Part shown: positions 7,371 through 15,253 of the stretch, piece after piece
How positions within the stretch are numbered: position 1 is the first letter of the stretch
Layout: every line of letters starts with the position of its first letter
DNA from: Clostridia bacterium
GTDB taxonomy: Bacteria; Bacillota; Clostridia; Oscillospirales; CAG-272
Assembly: GCA_017621415.1 (NCBI GenBank)
Contig: JAGATD010000037.1
Location: 1 to 37,615, forward strand
DNA: 37,615 nucleotides
Direction: 5' to 3'
The notes under the pieces: generated by a model
The model's database searches: none
What the model was told of the DNA's origin: nothing
The model's input: only the letters and a program-made list of their open reading frames with translations
Translations under genes and position numbers: made by a program

Positions 7371-8189
7371 ATGAATATTATGGATGAAAACATTTGCACA
7401 TTTGTGCCTCACCTAAATCGCGGTGAAACTAAAATACTGCACGTTGTATATGAGACAACAAGGCAACTAAAATCGAATCAAACAACCCTATCATTCTATC
7501 GGATACATTTCGTATTCTCGGGAGAAGGTTTTTTGCACTCACACGGGATGTCAAAGAGATTTGAAAAGGGAGATTTGTTTATTTGCCCTCCGAACGTGCC
7601 TTACTCCATTGAAGGAGATGACGAATTAAGATTCGGGTTTATTTCCCTTGTCGGAGCAAGAGTTGATAACACATGTAAAAAAATAGAACTCACAAGTCCG
7701 AACGTTTTTTGCGGTCACGAAGACATATTCCATATATGGCAAAGCTGCGTTAATGCTTCGGATGAAAGCGCCGCCATTCTTGCTGAAGGCTGTGCGCTGC
7801 TCTGCCTTGGAATTGTATCGAACGGTCTTTTGTCTGCAAAGAATACGTTAAACAAGGAAAACGCACGAAGCATTGTGAAAGAATATATTGATATTCATTT
7901 CAGTGAGCCTAAACTGAATCTTGAAAGCCTGTGTCGTGAAATTGCCTACAATCCCAAGTACGTGTCGCGTCTTTTTGTAAAGGAGTTCGGAACAACCTTT
8001 TCAAAATATCTCAATGAAGTAAGACTGAACAATGCACTTGCACTTATTTCAGGCGGATTCACAAGTATAAAAGAAATTTCTAATCTTTGCGGATATTCGG
8101 ATCCCTTGTATTTTTCAAAACAATTCAAAGCTAAAATGGGAATATCACCGAGAAAATATATTGAAGAAAAAAACTCCGAGGCAAGATAG
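7371..8189 (+). CDS. AraC-family transcriptional regulator
   Basis: The 272-residue protein has an N-terminal cupin-like sensing domain (HFVFSGEGFLHSHG, FICPPNVPYSIE) and a C-terminal pair of helix-turn-helix motifs (about 170-272: ESLCREIAYNPKYVSRLFVK and IKEISNLCGYSDPLYFSKQF, ending GISPRKYIEE). Such proteins bind a sugar and activate nearby promoters. It is transcribed divergently from the four-gene oxidoreductase/deacetylase operon, its probable target. The ATG at 7371 or one three codons later at 7380 may be used; neither has a ribosome binding site. A terminator follows 11 bases after the stop. Confidence 0.9.
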   Translation: MNIMDENICTFVPHLNRGETKILHVVYETTRQLKSNQTTLSFYRIHFVFSGEGFLHSHGMSKRFEKGDLFICPPNVPYSIEGDDELRFGFISLVGARVDNTCKKIELTSPNVFCGHEDIFHIWQSCVNASDESAAILAEGCALLCLGIVSNGLLSAKNTLNKENARSIVKEYIDIHFSEPKLNLESLCREIAYNPKYVSRLFVKEFGTTFSKYLNEVRLNNALALISGGFTSIKEISNLCGYSDPLYFSKQFKAKMGISPRKYIEEKNSEAR

Positions 8190-8200
8190 ATTACCGAGTG

Positions 8201-8239
8201 AAAAAGAACCAAGTTTTAAAGGTGAGCTTGGTTCTTTTT
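8201..8239. terminator. Bidirectional rho-independent terminator
   Basis: Arms 8201-8213 (AAAAAGAACCAAG) and 8227-8239 are perfectly complementary with a 13-base loop. Both strands end in a T-run, so it can serve the AraC gene on the plus strand and the long minus-strand operon ending at 8287. Confidence 0.85.
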
Positions 8240-8286
8240 GTTATTTTGACACCAATCCTTTAAATTGCAATCGGAATTTAAGAAAA

Positions 8287-8475
8287 TCATCCTTTGAGAA
8301 TTCCACGGCTTCCGTAATAGTAATATTCCTTAAATACGTCTACGTTTTCCGGTCCTTTTGCCGTCAAATCTATCAATATTGCAACGAGTCTCAGGATAAC
8401 GAATGGCATAAATGAAATGACAAGAGCTCTTTTTTTGAGTTTCTGTTTGATTTTTTCTACAGTATGCTTGTCCAT
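8287..8475 (-). CDS. Small membrane protein of unknown function
   Basis: The 62-residue product starts with a lysine-rich helix (MDKHTVEKIKQKLKKRA), followed by one hydrophobic segment (about residues 18-37) and an aromatic stretch YYYYGSRG. GGAG lies 8 bases before the ATG. It is the last gene of the large minus-strand carbohydrate operon, 30 bases after the EamA gene and just before the terminator. No family is recognised; a link to the neighbouring transporter is possible. Confidence 0.5.
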   Translation of the reverse strand: MDKHTVEKIKQKLKKRALVISFMPFVILRLVAILIDLTAKGPENVDVFKEYYYYGSRGILKG

Positions 8476-8505
8476 CGAATGTACTCCAAAATTAAAATTT
8501 GAATT

Positions 8506-9375
8506 TTAGATTGAAAGAAGGATAATTGCCAGCGCACCTACGGCAATGCCAAGCCACTGCCACCAGCGCATTTTTTCTTTGAAAATGAATATTGAAAAAA
8601 TACCTGTTATTGCAAGAGCGCCGATCATCATAACGGGATAGACCACGCTGGCGGAAAGCTGTGTTGCCAAAATTATGACCACGAGGTTTATGATGAAGTT
8701 CAGCAATCCGCAAAGTGCGGGGACGTATCCCGAGGATCTCAGTATTTTCTTGGTATCGCTTCTGTCGCTCTTTAAGTAACGGAGGATACAAACGAGCAGG
8801 CTTATCGCAGTTGCAATAACCATCAAAAAATCTCCGTAGGCAGATTCGTAATTCATCTGCTGAGTTCTTTGCGTTATAGAGCCGAGCGAGTTTCCGACGA
8901 AATAAATCGCTATAAGTAACAGCCACTTGGTGCTTATCTTCTTCTCGGCGTCTGCGCTCTTGCCGTTATAAAGACAAAGCACGAGAGCTACGACAACAAG
9001 CACAAGTCCCGATATAACGGGAAGGGTTACCGGACTGTTCCAGAAGAAGAAGCCCCATATGCTCGTCGAGATCATCGAAAGCTGCATTATCAGCGAGGAA
9101 AGCATCATCGGTCCTTCCCTGTAAACCGAAACGGATGCTATCATAGCGGAGGTATAACCAAGCGTAAACAACAGCGAATAAGGTATAACGCCAAGGTCAT
9201 AGACGGGGTTGGTTAAAAATTTTATCAACCAGCAGATAAATACTACGGCAAGAGTTATAAGATTGTATATCGGTGCGGTGTCCTTGCAGGATGAATTTTT
9301 TCTGTTATAAAACGTTGCGCCGATTCCCGAAAATGACATAAAAACCGTAGCAGTTATTAAAAGTACGTATGGCAT
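8506..9375 (-). CDS. Second EamA/DMT-type transporter
   Basis: The 289-residue protein has about ten hydrophobic segments arranged in two EamA-like halves; the last one, FIFKEKMRWWQWLGIAVGAL, is the typical EamA repeat end. GAGGAAA precedes the ATG at 9375. The gene follows the helical glycosidase-like gene by 10 bases. It is the only complete transporter in the large operon and is only distantly similar to the one at 5059-5916. A role in moving a sugar or a breakdown product is inferred from context. Confidence 0.8.
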   Translation of the reverse strand: MPYVLLITATVFMSFSGIGATFYNRKNSSCKDTAPIYNLITLAVVFICWLIKFLTNPVYDLGVIPYSLLFTLGYTSAMIASVSVYREGPMMLSSLIMQLSMISTSIWGFFFWNSPVTLPVISGLVLVVVALVLCLYNGKSADAEKKISTKWLLLIAIYFVGNSLGSITQRTQQMNYESAYGDFLMVIATAISLLVCILRYLKSDRSDTKKILRSSGYVPALCGLLNFIINLVVIILATQLSASVVYPVMMIGALAITGIFSIFIFKEKMRWWQWLGIAVGALAIILLSI

Positions 9376-9385
9376 TTAATTTTCC

Positions 9386-11329
9386 TCAATTGATTTTTTT
9401 CGCGCCATAGTAGGCAAAGAGCATCTGCAAAAGTCTGCCGTTACCCGACGCGTTTGGCATCCAAGGGGCGATATAGGCATTATGGTCGTCGATGCGTTCA
9501 GGCTGGAGATACTCGGTGGTTACGTTGTATTTCAAGAGGGCGTCGATAAGCTTCTTTTGTTCTGTTTTATTACCGATCTTTTCATAATATCTGAACAAAT
9601 GGAGCTCAGCGGAGGTGGTATACCAGGTTCTTCCCGTACCCGTTGTCGAGCGATAACACGGCCATATAAGGCAGTTTTTCGATTGACCGCCGTGAGAATA
9701 GGTATGAAGAAGCTTTTCCGCATCAGACGTACCGTATCCCGCCGCGCCTACTTCAAGAATAACGTAAGGATAAACGTATCCGAAAGGATCCTTATTAAGC
9801 TCGGCTTCTATCTCGGGAATATTTTTCGGATCTCTCGGAAGATAGAGGAACTGCGAGTCACGCTGTTCCGTGGCAAATTTTTCAAATATTCCTTTTACAA
9901 CCGAGAAATACTCAAGATATGCTTCTTCCGTTTCCTTCAAATACTTAGAATTATAAGCTTTCAAAAGGCTTACAAACTCACTATAGCATGAAAGAGTACC
10001 GCAATCGGTGCCCATCCACTGCTGAGCCTTGGAAATATGGTGGTCGGAGCATATTCCGGGCGGCATTAGTCCCGGTATGATCCCCTCTATGCTCTTTGAC
10101 TTTGCGCGCTCGCGCTCGCAATATCCGAAGGCGAGCATTGCCGAGTCAAGGTATTTATCGAAGAGTGCGGAATTGCATCTTGCCGCCGCCGCAAACATAG
10201 AAAGCGCTGTGGAGGTGCGCGTGTTCCACGGAACGTGGGTGTAGAAGATCCTGCCCTTGTCTTCCCCGTCCTTTTGTTGAAGCTCGCCGAAATAATGTGC
10301 AAGTCCCGCATCAACGTAGTCCTCATAGCCGCCTATATGGCAAAGGGCGCGTACCATTTCAACCGCCTCAGGCCAATGATAACGCTGTGTCGCACCCTGA
10401 CGCATTATTGTATAATCCCTGTCGTGAGGGCGGGCAAACATTTGAAGCATCTGAGCAAGGAAGTTATAGAAGAGCGGCTTCACTCCCTTCATATCGGGGA
10501 TATTCTCTGCCTTTGAAAGCTCGGACCTCCAGAAAGCTATGCACTCTCCTCTTGCGGCGGTATAGCCTTTCGGAAGCTCGTCGCTTCTTGTAAATGCAAA
10601 GGTGAAGGTCTTTTTTTCATAAGGCGCAAGTGTCAGCGCTACGGTGAAATCGTTTTCACCGTCGAAGGCGAAGTCCGCCTTTTTGTCGAGATAAAGCTTA
10701 TATCTTCCGTCGGCAAGGATGCCGTTTTTGTATTCGAATTTTTCAGCATCGAGAAAGCGCTCTCTTGTAGGATGATAACCGTCATAGCCGTCGGGCTCGT
10801 TGCAGCCGGTGAAGAGGAATTCCTTTCCGCGTCTCACAAGTCCCGAAAGCTCTATCTTTTCTTCAAAGCCGAAGCTGTTCTCGACGGTTACCTTGATATA
10901 TGCTGTCGGCACTCGTTTGTTGTCACAAAAAGCTTCCTCTCGAAATGTCACGGCATCCATATCCTTTGAGAAGGAGTGCACGGGAATACCGTCCGGGCGC
11001 GTGTGATACTTCGTATTCTCTGCCGGCATAAGCTCGTGTGACCAAGTGTAATTCTGGTAATTCGGATTTTCTCTTTGCCTGAAACGAAGATCGCTTTCGC
11101 GCTTTAAGGTGAATACGAGCGCCGCGGAATCCTCGGTGCAAACACCCCAGAACATACCGTATTTCGGATGCTCGTAGTGATGCTGGGGATTTTCGGGCGG
11201 TATTTCGCCTATCATTATCATAGAGTTAGGCCACATTGTTACAATGTTTTCTGCCTGTGGGGGATGAATATATCTTTTACTGGTAAAGGGCTTGCCCCAT
11301 GGGTTTGCGGGCGAGCTTAAATGTGTCAT
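9386..11329 (-). CDS. Putative six-hairpin glycosidase-like protein
   Basis: From the ATG at 11329 the product is 647 residues. That start was chosen because TTAAGGAG lies 7 bases upstream; a TTG at 11365 has none. The first 280 residues look like a beta-sandwich; the rest is helical with repeated pairs of helices (YHWPEAVEMVRALCHIGGYE, then AALSMFAAAARCNSALFDKY-like stretches), as in (alpha/alpha)6 glycoside hydrolases of the GH78/GH95 type. Asp/Glu-rich loops such as QWMGTDCGTLSCYSE could hold catalytic acids, but no family motif is certain. No signal peptide: cytosolic action on imported oligosaccharides is likely. The upstream gene ends 39 bases before it. Confidence 0.55.
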   Translation of the reverse strand: MTHLSSPANPWGKPFTSKRYIHPPQAENIVTMWPNSMIMIGEIPPENPQHHYEHPKYGMFWGVCTEDSAALVFTLKRESDLRFRQRENPNYQNYTWSHELMPAENTKYHTRPDGIPVHSFSKDMDAVTFREEAFCDNKRVPTAYIKVTVENSFGFEEKIELSGLVRRGKEFLFTGCNEPDGYDGYHPTRERFLDAEKFEYKNGILADGRYKLYLDKKADFAFDGENDFTVALTLAPYEKKTFTFAFTRSDELPKGYTAARGECIAFWRSELSKAENIPDMKGVKPLFYNFLAQMLQMFARPHDRDYTIMRQGATQRYHWPEAVEMVRALCHIGGYEDYVDAGLAHYFGELQQKDGEDKGRIFYTHVPWNTRTSTALSMFAAAARCNSALFDKYLDSAMLAFGYCERERAKSKSIEGIIPGLMPPGICSDHHISKAQQWMGTDCGTLSCYSEFVSLLKAYNSKYLKETEEAYLEYFSVVKGIFEKFATEQRDSQFLYLPRDPKNIPEIEAELNKDPFGYVYPYVILEVGAAGYGTSDAEKLLHTYSHGGQSKNCLIWPCYRSTTGTGRTWYTTSAELHLFRYYEKIGNKTEQKKLIDALLKYNVTTEYLQPERIDDHNAYIAPWMPNASGNGRLLQMLFAYYGAKKIN

Positions 11330-11368
11330 TTGTGGACTCCTTAATTTTATATCATTTTTTAGCAATAA

Positions 11369-13111
11369 TTAAAGAGGGGCTTCCGATGCTTCCAACGAGC
11401 GAATTCTCATAAGCTCACGGTGCATTGCCATGCGTGTTGGCGGTGAAACCATTCTTCTGCCGTTTTCGGTGTGATATATGTTACAAAGCGTCTGCATATA
11501 TCCTTCGCAGGTCTCTGAAATATGCATATCGCAAGAGAAAAGCTCGTAATCTATCAAAGCCCGCAAACGAATCAGTTGCCATCTCTGAGAATTTTTTATT
11601 AATTCGGGAAGTGTGGCATGCAAATTATCACACAACAGCTTTACTTTTTCAACGTTTTCAGGATTGTCTATTATGAGTCTGACGTCCGAATATTCGGTAG
11701 CAACCACTTTGTTCCAATCCTCGTCAAAGGGATAATGCACATGAGAGGTTTCCATCAAATATATCATCTCAACAAAATCATTTAACCTATCACCCGAAAG
11801 CGCAAATTCATACGCTCCGTACTCGGTAATAACATCTCTCGAGTTGCTGTATTCACCCGAATAAAATGCGAACATCAGCGCCTTGTTGATATCCTCAAAT
11901 ATTCCTTCGGAATAGGGCAAGGCACCCGAATAAAGGCTTTTTGTATCATTGAAAATCTTTTCAAAATGCGAGGGCAAGGGGCTCGCGCCGTATCCTCCCC
12001 AAGGGCGGCATTTATACATACTTATCTCACTAAATGCAAGAATACCCTTTCCTATAGGAAAATCGGACTTTTTTATAAAATCCGGTGCTTTGGGAATATA
12101 TCCGTAGTCCGTTTCTGCGTTCGAGAAAAAGCCGATCAGGTATTCAACCTCCGGGCGTTGCTTTTCTTTAGCTGTCTTATAAAAGACATCCCACTCTCCC
12201 GGGTAAAATCTATCGAAATACCAGGTTGAACCAAGGAGCTTTGCGCTCGGAAGAGTTTCCTTATAAAACGGTATAAGCGCATCCAGCATTTTCATGTATC
12301 CGACACCGCCCCAAGGAGCGCAGTTCTTACACGTACAGCCCCCCTGATCGTAAGGCCCCGCGGCAACATAATCTATCCTTATATCGGAAAGCGCATCCAA
12401 CACACTCCGTCTTGCCTCTAAAATAGCGGAAATTCCTCCCTCTTTGCTTGGACATATCTCAACGTGATAATGGTGCCCGGGAGGTGCTATGTAACCGTTC
12501 TGCGCTGTCCACTCCGCGCGAAGCAACGGATCGGACGTTCTGAAGGCTTCGTTGGCAAGCGAACATAGGACTGTTTTCATACCTACCGATATAGCGTGAT
12601 TGAAAAGCGCTTTAAGCCGCGCTATCATTACGAGAGATTCGGGCGTATCGACCGAATCGTACTGAAACATATCGTACCACATCATTAAGGCGTTGCATCC
12701 GCGCAAAGCGCAGTCTTCGATAACCGCCTGAACCTCTTCTATGGGCGCACTTTCGTAAAAATTCGAAAAATGAGTAGCAAAATATATGCCGTGAATAGGG
12801 TTTTCGGGTCTGAGCGAAAAATCACCCACATAAGGCTCAAATCCACCCACACCGTCAAAACTGGATTTTCGGAGGAATTTTCCTGCTCCGGCAAACACAC
12901 CGGATACTCCGCCCGACGTCACGATTGCTTTACAAGAATCGGAATGAACGAGGTATTCGTCTTCCCTTAATCCACCATCTATTTTAAGCGTCAAGGGATA
13001 ACCGCTGCCATCAATGCGGCATCCTTTGATATTAAGGCTTCTGGAAACAGCAGAGCAAAGCAAGCGAAAGCTTTCCTCTTCGATATTAATGTTAATTATA
13101 TTTATGTTCAT
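11369..13111 (-). CDS. Glycosidase-like TIM-barrel protein with GH20b-like N-terminus
   Basis: The 580-residue protein begins with a small alpha/beta domain (about 1-95) like the non-catalytic domain of GH20 and alpha-glucuronidase-type enzymes. A barrel-like region follows, starting PIHGIYFATHFSNFY. A conserved-looking block GPYDQGGCTCKNCAPWGG (about 252-269) combines an acidic residue with a C-x-C-x2-C group and may lie in the active site. There is no signal peptide. AGAGGAA stands before the ATG at 13111, right after the shortened RpiB-like gene. The exact glycosidase family and substrate are not known to me. Confidence 0.55.
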   Translation of the reverse strand: MNINIININIEEESFRLLCSAVSRSLNIKGCRIDGSGYPLTLKIDGGLREDEYLVHSDSCKAIVTSGGVSGVFAGAGKFLRKSSFDGVGGFEPYVGDFSLRPENPIHGIYFATHFSNFYESAPIEEVQAVIEDCALRGCNALMMWYDMFQYDSVDTPESLVMIARLKALFNHAISVGMKTVLCSLANEAFRTSDPLLRAEWTAQNGYIAPPGHHYHVEICPSKEGGISAILEARRSVLDALSDIRIDYVAAGPYDQGGCTCKNCAPWGGVGYMKMLDALIPFYKETLPSAKLLGSTWYFDRFYPGEWDVFYKTAKEKQRPEVEYLIGFFSNAETDYGYIPKAPDFIKKSDFPIGKGILAFSEISMYKCRPWGGYGASPLPSHFEKIFNDTKSLYSGALPYSEGIFEDINKALMFAFYSGEYSNSRDVITEYGAYEFALSGDRLNDFVEMIYLMETSHVHYPFDEDWNKVVATEYSDVRLIIDNPENVEKVKLLCDNLHATLPELIKNSQRWQLIRLRALIDYELFSCDMHISETCEGYMQTLCNIYHTENGRRMVSPPTRMAMHRELMRIRSLEASEAPL

Positions 13112-13129
13112 ATGAATTCCTCTAAATCT

Positions 13130-13474
13130 TTAAGCAATAAACGCAGGCTGCATATTTGCTCTGAGGGCGGCGGGAACACTCTCAACAACGCCTGCGTGCA
13201 CGTGGGGACACTTTGATGCTGCGATATGGATACCCATACCCGTTCCGCAGAAGAGGAGCGCACGCTCAAAGTTGCCCTCGGAAATCTGCGCACCAACGCG
13301 GAGTCCTACTCTATGGAACATATTTTCGGTATCATTAGGGTCGGAGTCCTTAGTTACTCCAAGGTCGGTTATCTTCCAGCCCTTTTCACGAAGGTGGTCA
13401 CAAACTGCTTCTTTAAGGGGATAGCCTGCAAAATCCGCGCCTACTACCAAATACTTTTCTTTAACTGTTTTCAT
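13130..13474 (-). CDS. C-terminally shortened RpiB/LacA/LacB-type sugar-phosphate isomerase
   Basis: The ATG at 13474 is used because GGAG lies 8-9 bases upstream; the longer frame overlaps the previous gene. The 114-residue product matches RpiB-family proteins: VVGADFAGYPLKEAV at the start, ITDLGV, and the active-site motif CGTGMGIHIAASK. Family members are about 140-150 residues. This one stops right after ESVPAALRANMQ, where the family normally continues with a conserved HND.NVLxLG block and a C-terminal helix that carry phosphate-binding and dimer residues. The usual CDH triad near the start is GAD-F here. It may be inactive, or a specialised short paralogue. The next gene's ribosome binding site begins within 12 bases of the stop. 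Confidence 0.75.
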   Translation of the reverse strand: MKTVKEKYLVVGADFAGYPLKEAVCDHLREKGWKITDLGVTKDSDPNDTENMFHRVGLRVGAQISEGNFERALLFCGTGMGIHIAASKCPHVHAGVVESVPAALRANMQPAFIA

Positions 13475-13478
13475 TTTT

Positions 13479-14258
13479 TTATTCTCCGTTTGTATATTTT
13501 GCAAGTGCTTCGCCTGCTTCTCTACCTATAATTTCATAGCCTTTATCGTTAAAGTGGCCTATTGCATTAAAGTTTTTATATTCATCGTTAAGGCTGAGCC
13601 TTGCGGGGGCATCGGTCAGCATAATAAAGTCGGGGTCTATGGAGGGGAGCTTTTCCTGCGCTCCCATTATAATTTCGTCACGCGTTTTTCCATACTCGTT
13701 GGAGGCAACGCAGTTTTTATACCAAACATTTATTGCGCAGAAATATCCGACCTTGATAAGACAAAACTTATCGATACCGAAATCCTCTTTAAGCTTGTTT
13801 TTATAGCTTATAATACGCTCGGTATACTCCTGCTCGGTGGTTTCGATAACCGCGTCCGACTCGCCCTGAAGCCATATATAATAGATGTTATCAACCTTGC
13901 CGAGAGTTTTTGCGTATTCTATGCCTGCTTTGATTTTTTGCCTTGCGTAATGGTATCTCTGAGTGCCGTAAAGCCACTGTCCGATAGTAGTGTTACCGCA
14001 GGCGCAAGGAATAGCGAAGACTTCTCTGCCCGAGTTTTTTATGTAATTTTTGCAAAAATCGGGTAGTAGCGAGCCACCTTCCTTTGCTGCGGCGAGAATA
14101 TACTCCGAGAAGTTTTCACCGGCGGGGTGTTGCATAGGCTTTACGCAATTTTCATTCCATTTATATTCAACGGCTCCCTCTACGGGGGCGTTGTCGGCAG
14201 GGAGCGTGTAGCTTGCTCCCTGCATATTACTTTGTCCGCCAAAGATTATGATATCCAT
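13479..14258 (-). CDS. SASA-type carbohydrate acetylesterase
   Basis: The 259-residue product from the ATG at 14258 starts MDIIIFGGQSNMQG, the block-I motif of SGNH esterases of the SASA (sialate O-acetylesterase/CE6-like) type; Ser 10 is the nucleophile. Other family blocks are IPCACGNTTIGQW, YIWLQGESDA and GHFNDKGYEIIG, whose Asp/His complete the triad. These enzymes remove O-acetyl groups from sugars. A TTG at 14291 extends the frame but puts 11 extra residues before the motif. No signal peptide. With the CE4-like protein of the neighbouring operon it points to an acetylated glycan. Four bases separate it from the RpiB-like gene. Confidence 0.8.
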   Translation of the reverse strand: MDIIIFGGQSNMQGASYTLPADNAPVEGAVEYKWNENCVKPMQHPAGENFSEYILAAAKEGGSLLPDFCKNYIKNSGREVFAIPCACGNTTIGQWLYGTQRYHYARQKIKAGIEYAKTLGKVDNIYYIWLQGESDAVIETTEQEYTERIISYKNKLKEDFGIDKFCLIKVGYFCAINVWYKNCVASNEYGKTRDEIIMGAQEKLPSIDPDFIMLTDAPARLSLNDEYKNFNAIGHFNDKGYEIIGREAGEALAKYTNGE

Positions 14259-14291
14259 TTTATTATGCTTGTTAATCTTTTGCTTAAACAA

Positions 14292-15242
14292 TTAAAAGCC
14301 GTAAATGTCTTTTCTTGCCCAATAGAAGTTATATGCATCATTATAAAGCGCATAGAGGCGAGAGGGGGTTGTAAGCATCCAGGAAGCCGTCATATGACCC
14401 ATTACCGTGCCATTTGTACAGTATTGTTTACAAAAATTCATTGTATCCTTGGAATTACAGTGCCAAGCCCAGGTGGAGCTCGTAGGAATTTGTGTATATC
14501 CTCTGTCATCAAGTTCCTTCATATAATAAGCTTCCTTGTGAACCTTTGTTATGTCTCCTGTATCATGTATAGTACCGTAATGCCAAGTCGAAATAACAAT
14601 ATCTTTGGGAGTAACCTTTTCAAATTCATCCCATGTGTCTATCGCATGAATGTCCAACCACACCCAGGGACGAACGCCTCGTTTTCTCAGCACGTCATAG
14701 AGGAAGTTTGCGTCCTCTATTTTTTTCTTGGGAGAACGGCAAACATTTATCATATGCTCATCCGTAGCAATCTCCTCTTCATATCCAAGATGGAATAGCT
14801 CGGGAGTATCAAATAGATCAACAACCTCATTGATAATATCACTGCAAAAATCGTAATATTCCGGTTGACCAACCTTGTAAGCCCACTCGCCCATCCAGGC
14901 ATTGTGCCTGCAGGAGAAGTTGTATTTAGGTATAGGAGTCATTCCCAGAGCTCTGATTCTTTCAAGCTCTGAACGCAACTCATCTTTTGTCCACGCACCG
15001 GGAACTGCTATCTCAGGATGAGAGTCAAGCACAAGGCCCTCTCCGATATCTATTACAAGCGTATTTATTCCGCATGAGGGCAAAAAGTCGGTCACTTTGC
15101 GCCAAACTTCTTTGTCACAGAACATAGTTTCCTTGTAACAAAAGTCCTCGCGGTGTATATTTCTTCCCCAGGTAGTTCCTTTCTTTGCCCACATATTAGA
15201 GCCAAGATGAATAAGAAAAGCCCAAACATTCTTATCGGTCAT
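14292..15242 (-). CDS. GH20-like barrel protein
   Basis: The 316-residue protein looks like a lone TIM barrel. It has LGMTPIPKYNFSCRHNAW, a strand/loop typical of GH20-like enzymes, and FHLGYEEE at 150-157, which aligns with the GH20 catalytic H-x-G-x-D-E motif but with Glu for Asp. A tryptophan-rich stretch STWAWHC near the end may line a sugar pocket. There is no signal peptide. AAGGAGAAAAAC precedes the ATG. The change at the assisting Asp suggests a different mechanism or substrate from ordinary hexosaminidases. It lies between the esterase gene (33 bases to its ATG) and the GH42-like gene (11 bases). Confidence 0.55.
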   Translation of the reverse strand: MTDKNVWAFLIHLGSNMWAKKGTTWGRNIHREDFCYKETMFCDKEVWRKVTDFLPSCGINTLVIDIGEGLVLDSHPEIAVPGAWTKDELRSELERIRALGMTPIPKYNFSCRHNAWMGEWAYKVGQPEYYDFCSDIINEVVDLFDTPELFHLGYEEEIATDEHMINVCRSPKKKIEDANFLYDVLRKRGVRPWVWLDIHAIDTWDEFEKVTPKDIVISTWHYGTIHDTGDITKVHKEAYYMKELDDRGYTQIPTSSTWAWHCNSKDTMNFCKQYCTNGTVMGHMTASWMLTTPSRLYALYNDAYNFYWARKDIYGF

Positions 15243-15253
15243 TGTTTTTCTCC

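Noticed and set aside
11330..11365. TTG start 12 codons upstream in the helical glycosidase-like gene
   Set aside because: The ribosome binding site TTAAGGAG lies within that extension and points to the ATG at 11329.
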